Source: Halictus rubicundus (Eukaryota; Arthropoda; Insecta; Hymenoptera; Halictidae). Taken from it: a stretch of 64,000 nt of DNA. Each line of letters starts with the position of its first letter. Position 1 is the stretch's first letter. Both the position numbers and the translations under genes were made by a program. Positions 60,740-64,000 of this stretch are shown here, in pieces. Location of the stretch: contig NW_027488719.1 in the NCBI RefSeq assembly GCF_050948215.1, positions 62,001-126,000 on the forward strand, read 5' to 3'. The notes under the pieces were generated by a model. The model did no database searches. It saw only the letters and a program-made list of their open reading frames with translations, and was not told where the DNA came from.

Positions 60740-60890
60740 GGGGACCTAGGGGATATGGGCTTGGCAGTGGTGACTCGGATCCACTGCTAGGTATGCCACA
60801 GTGGTGGCGGTCATATTCCTAAAATCCTCCACGCTCCACCTCCTCGCGGTGGTCCCTGGGCACTCACGACTGTGGGTGGCTAACGGAGCG
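60740..60890 (+). ncRNA. HDV-like self-cleaving ribozyme at 5' end of element 2
   Basis: P1: GGGGACC (60740-60746) with GGTCCCT (60851-60857). P2: CGCTCC (60832-60837) with GGAGCG (60885-60890). P3: ACC (60838-60840) with GGT (60848-60850), loop TCCTCGC, the same as in hepatitis delta virus. GGG follows at 60858-60860. P4: CACTCAC (60861-60867) with GTGGGTG (60872-60878), sequence unlike element 1 but still paired. J4/2 is GCTAAC with catalytic C at 60880. Predicted cut is before G60740, at the satellite junction. Pairing kept through sequence change between the two copies argues for a selected structure. Confidence 0.88.
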
Positions 60891-61067
60891 GGGGGTACGC
60901 GGCAGGAAGTAGCCTCGACGATGTGCGAGGCAATGCCGGCGGGATCTTCGGATCCTGGTAGGGGCACCCTTGCCGGTAAGGTTCGCACGGAGGGGCAAAA
61001 ACTGCCGAGTTGGGACGGGATTTTCGGTGACGGACCAGGGCAAGGCTGGGTGTTTCACAAAATTGAC

Positions 61068-63239
61068 ATGGACGGCACAAAGGAAAAGAGTTTAGTTTAC
61101 GGTGCAGGGGAGGGATACCCCAGTACCGGCGCGACTGTTGGTGGGCGAGCAGGCCACAGCGCGTCGTTATCCAACGACTGCGAGCCGAAGGTGGTGGACC
61201 ACTGGGCCCCTTCGGAGGTAAATACTACCAGCGAAGCTGTGGTGACGGAAACGTCATCACAGATTTCGGGAGACTCGGACGCGGGCGTGTCGCGCGCGGG
61301 AGCCGAGATGCGGGGGGCGGACGGAGCTCCGACGGGGAAGCGGCCCCGGCTGGAGCCGTCCGTGGCAGGAGGGGGGCTGCAGACGCGCAGCGGGAGGGTC
61401 GTCGGGGGGACCACTGAGGAGGGCTCCTCGGGGGCGGGTGCTGAGCAGGTGCTCAGCGACCGCGCCGAGAGGGGCCAGCTCCACAAAATCGCGGAGCTAA
61501 TGGAGTCCGCGGGGAAGCTGCCGACGGCGCAGCTGGCGGAGGAGGTGGAGGACGCGATGAGACGTGTGGAGGGCGTCTCCACCGTCTCCAGGGGCCTCAA
61601 GGGCAGTTTTGCCAAGGAGCTCAGGGATTGCTCCGCGCTGGCCAGGGCCTATTGCACTACGCTGGTGCAGCGGGCATACACTGGCACGGCGTGGGGCAAT
61701 AGCCAGGAGGTCGCCCGTCTCCGCCAACAGACCGAGGCCCTCGCCAAGGAGGTACAGGACCTCCGGGCGAGGCTTCGCGTCGCGGGGGCGGAGAAGCGGG
61801 CGGTCGCGGGAAAGACGGCCCCTGGGGCGGTACCCTCCGCCTCCTCAGGCGGGACCGCGGGGACGGGACCGGCGGCGGAAGCGGCGACGCGGGCGGCGGA
61901 GGGGGCGGGGGTACTGGACCCTCAAGCCCTTCTCCTCCGCGTCGACGCGATGGTGGCGGCCAGGAATGCCGAGCTGGAAACGAGAATGGAGAATCGTTTC
62001 CGGGCAATCCTGGCCGGGATGGTTCCGGCTCTCCAGGGCAGGGGGGGAGGGACGCGCGATGCCCCGCCGGTGGCTTCTCCGCCGGCGGTGGTCGAAACCA
62101 GGAGGACTGGGCCGGTGGTGGTGTCCAGCGCCGGGGTGGTGCCACCCGTGGACATCCCGCCGCCGGTCGACCCAGCCTCCTGGTCGGTGGCGAAGTCGAG
62201 GTCCGCGAGGAAGGCGGAGAGGAGGCGGGCAGCGGCGGAGGAGAGGGCGGCCATAGCCCTCGCCGCCGAGTCGGCGGCCGCTGCTTCGGCGAAACGGAGG
62301 ACGGCGACCGGGGGTTCGGCGGTCGGCACGCGAAAGGGGGCCGGCGCGATCACGGCGAAGCCGTCAAGTGGGAGGGTTGTTGCCCTGGGGCGCGCCCCCA
62401 AATCCGGGGCCGTGGCGATCACGATCCCCGAGAGCTGTAAGCTCACCTACGCGGGAGTGATCGCCAGGGCCAGAGAGGCAATAGACCTCAAGGCGCTGGG
62501 GATTGAGTCGGGGGTGCTCCCCAGGAGGACCAAGACGGGGGGGATCCTCCTGGAGGTAAAGGGCCCGGAGGGCCAAGAGAAGGCACGGGCCCTCTCCACG
62601 AGGGTCTCTGAGGCCTTACAAGGGACTGGGGTTAAAGTCGTCCAGGCCGTCAAGCGAGGCGAGTTGCGCGTCGCTGGCCTGGACGACTCGGTTAGCGCAA
62701 GGGAGGTCGCGGCGGCACTTGCGGCTGCGGGGGGGTGCTCGGAGGCCGAGTTCCGGGTCGGAGAGATCCGGAGGTCCGCCTCTGAGCGGGTGCTGGGCTC
62801 CTGTTGGGCCCAGGGCCCCCTCGCGGCCGTCAGGAAGGTGGTGGCGGGGGGCCGGCTGCTGGTCGGCTGGTCCTCGGCGCGGGTGGAGGCACTGAGGGAG
62901 CGACCCCTTCAGTGCTTCCGCTGCTTGGAGACGGGGCACACGCGGTCGACCTGTAAAAGCACGGTCGACAGGAGCGCGAGGTGCTATCGGTGCGGTGCGA
63001 CCGAGCACCGCGCCTCGGCCTGTGGGGCTGCCCCCAGATGCCCGCTCTGCGCGGATCTGGGGAGGCCCTCGAACCACAGGTTCGGGGCCAAAGCGTGTGC
63101 CCCGGCTCCGAGGAGGGGTCGCGCGGCGGTGAAGGGAAGAGGGGAAAAGTCGGCGGCTGCACCCGCGCAGCAGCAGCCGACTACACCGGGGGCCCAGTCC
63201 CCCCAGGGGGGGGAGCCTGCAGAGCAAATGTCAGGGTAG
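61068..63239 (+). CDS. ORF1 Gag-like RNA-binding protein of R1-clade element 2
   Basis: 723 residues from the AUG at 61068 (MDGTKEKS...), which I chose because it corresponds to the element 1 start. The frame is open further upstream, with in-frame AUGs at 60921 and 60933 that lie in leader homologous to non-coding sequence of element 1. Middle regions are Ala/Arg-rich. The conserved PESCKLTYAGVIARARE domain and three zinc modules (first Cys near residue 616: CFRCLETGHTRSTC, then CYRCGATEHRASAC, then CPLCADLGRPSNHRFGAKAC) match element 1. Expected role is binding element RNA. It ends AUG UCA GGG UAG. Unlike in element 1, ORF2 continues in the same frame right after this UAG. Confidence 0.9.
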   Translation: MDGTKEKSLVYGAGEGYPSTGATVGGRAGHSASLSNDCEPKVVDHWAPSEVNTTSEAVVTETSSQISGDSDAGVSRAGAEMRGADGAPTGKRPRLEPSVAGGGLQTRSGRVVGGTTEEGSSGAGAEQVLSDRAERGQLHKIAELMESAGKLPTAQLAEEVEDAMRRVEGVSTVSRGLKGSFAKELRDCSALARAYCTTLVQRAYTGTAWGNSQEVARLRQQTEALAKEVQDLRARLRVAGAEKRAVAGKTAPGAVPSASSGGTAGTGPAAEAATRAAEGAGVLDPQALLLRVDAMVAARNAELETRMENRFRAILAGMVPALQGRGGGTRDAPPVASPPAVVETRRTGPVVVSSAGVVPPVDIPPPVDPASWSVAKSRSARKAERRRAAAEERAAIALAAESAAAASAKRRTATGGSAVGTRKGAGAITAKPSSGRVVALGRAPKSGAVAITIPESCKLTYAGVIARAREAIDLKALGIESGVLPRRTKTGGILLEVKGPEGQEKARALSTRVSEALQGTGVKVVQAVKRGELRVAGLDDSVSAREVAAALAAAGGCSEAEFRVGEIRRSASERVLGSCWAQGPLAAVRKVVAGGRLLVGWSSARVEALRERPLQCFRCLETGHTRSTCKSTVDRSARCYRCGATEHRASACGAAPRCPLCADLGRPSNHRFGAKACAPAPRRGRAAVKGRGEKSAAAPAQQQPTTPGAQSPQGGEPAEQMSG

Positions 63240-64000
63240 GCTGTTTTCAGGCCTATTCCGGTTCTGCAGGCGAACCTCAACCACTCGCGTGCGGCCCAGG
63301 ACTTGTTTGTCCAGGCCGTGCGCGAGCGGGGGACTGGGTTGGCAGTGGCGGCGGAGCCGTACTCCGTTCCCGATCACCCCTTCTGGGTGGGGGACGAGGC
63401 CGGCTCCGTCGCCATAGTGGCGGAGGGCCGCCGCGGGTCCCCGTCGATCTCCCTTCTGGAGAGAGGCGAGGGATTCGTGGCGGTGCGGTGGGGGGACATC
63501 GCGGTCGTCGGAGTTTATATCTCGCCGAGCCGTGGCCTCGATCATTTTCGGGGGTTCCTGGGCGGGCTGAGTAGCTGCATCGCGCGGTGCAGCGCCCGTC
63601 CGGTTCTCGTCCTGGGAGACTTCAATGCCCACGCGGTATCGTGGGGGAGTCCCAGGACGACCACTAGGGGAAGCGAGGTGTTAACCTGGGCGTCCGGCCT
63701 GGATCTCCGGTTGATTAACCGGGGATCCACGCCGACGTGCGTGCGGCCGCAGGGTGTCTCTATTGTCGATCTGACATGGGGGACGCCGTCGGCCGTGCGC
63801 CGAGTGTCGGGATGGAGGGTGGCGGAAGAACTAGAGCTGGCCTCTGACCACACGCCCATAGTCATGGACGTGTGGCCCGCCGCCCTCTACGCGCGGGATT
63901 CCCGGCACGGCCAGGTGGACCGACGGCCGCGATGGGCGTGGAGCAGGGCGGACGAGGACCTGTTCCGGGCCGCTGTCGCCGCGGTAACGTGGGGGGGGCC
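63240..64000 (+). CDS. ORF2 of R1-clade element 2, N-terminal endonuclease part
   Basis: Open to the window edge in the same frame as ORF1, immediately after its UAG, with no stop. It contains the whole AP-endonuclease signature: QANLNHS just after CTG 63264, AAEPY, GDFNAHAVSWGS (about 63618) and SDHTPI (about 63845). The first AUG is after SDH, so as in element 1 there is no AUG to start the endonuclease. Compared with element 1 there is one extra base between the ORF1 stop and the endonuclease, which changes the frame relation, and a 3-base insertion after MDVWP. The reverse transcriptase lies outside the window. Confidence 0.88.

Larger units (their letters stand above)
60740..64000 (+). 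mobile_element. R1-clade non-LTR retrotransposon, element 2, cut by the window end
   Basis: It begins GGGGACCTAGGGGATATGGGC after satellite GGAT, the same junction and orientation as element 1. It contains the ribozyme, ORF1 and the first ~250 codons of ORF2 before the window stops. The 5' leader and the ORF1 N-terminus diverge widely from element 1, while the ribozyme, zinc knuckles and endonuclease are close. It is thus a related but separate lineage and not a recent duplicate. The 3' end and target duplication cannot be seen. Confidence 0.92.

Noticed and set aside
60801..61067. Upstream extension of element 2 ORF1 from a GTG through the ribozyme
   Set aside because: It overlaps the ribozyme core and leader sequence that is non-coding in element 1. 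The open frame there is probably chance in GC-rich sequence.

Overview
The window is eukaryotic, repeat-only DNA. It looks like an insect genome, and a hymenopteran such as an ant is my best guess from the two BEL/Pao LTR retrotransposons and the two GC-rich R1-clade non-LTR retrotransposons; the sequence does not prove the species. I see no host gene. The background is one long satellite built from a 17-bp unit, AGAGGATAGGATAGGAT (pentamer GGATA, GGATA plus heptamer GGATAGA). The plus strand is purine-rich and nearly free of C. The pentamer ATAGG is one base from the canonical insect telomere repeat TTAGG. Long stop-free frames on the minus strand of the satellite are a by-product of the 17-bp period and are not genes.

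Layout: satellite 1-1258; BEL/Pao element A 1259-9086 (minus strand, 1001-bp LTRs); satellite 9087-31703; BEL/Pao element B 31704-38958 (minus strand, 714-bp LTRs); satellite 38959-49091; R1-clade element 1, complete, 49092-55464 (plus strand, poly(A) tail); satellite 55465-60739; R1-clade element 2 from 60740 to beyond the window end (plus strand). Both BEL elements are flanked by the 5-bp target duplication GATAG, use a primer-binding site matching the 3' end of tRNA-Tyr, and have LTR pairs with no difference found. They therefore look young. In each, gag and pol lie in one frame separated by a single UGA (UGA-C context), which suggests stop-codon readthrough. Element B also has a 1-base frameshift in the gag zinc-knuckle region.

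The two R1-clade elements belong to clearly different lineages, yet both begin with the same GGGGACC end directly after a satellite GGAT in the same orientation. Element 1 has a perfect 16-bp target-site duplication of satellite sequence. This is what a satellite-specific retrotransposon would look like, comparable to the telomere-repeat-specific TRAS and SART families of the same clade.

The most striking signal is that the first ~150 nt of both R1-clade elements fold into a complete hepatitis-delta-virus-like self-cleaving ribozyme. It has a 7-bp P1 ending in the G-U wobble at the cleavage site, a 6-bp P2, a 3-bp P3 with the UCCUCG loop, P4, and a GCUAAC J4/2 strand carrying the expected catalytic C. 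P4 and an extra hairpin in J1/2 differ in sequence between the copies but keep their pairing. The predicted cut falls exactly at the satellite/element junction, so the element could free its own 5' end from a longer satellite transcript. ORF2 of both elements lacks an AUG before the endonuclease domain, and the ORF1/ORF2 frame relation differs between the two, so ORF2 translation is probably non-canonical.
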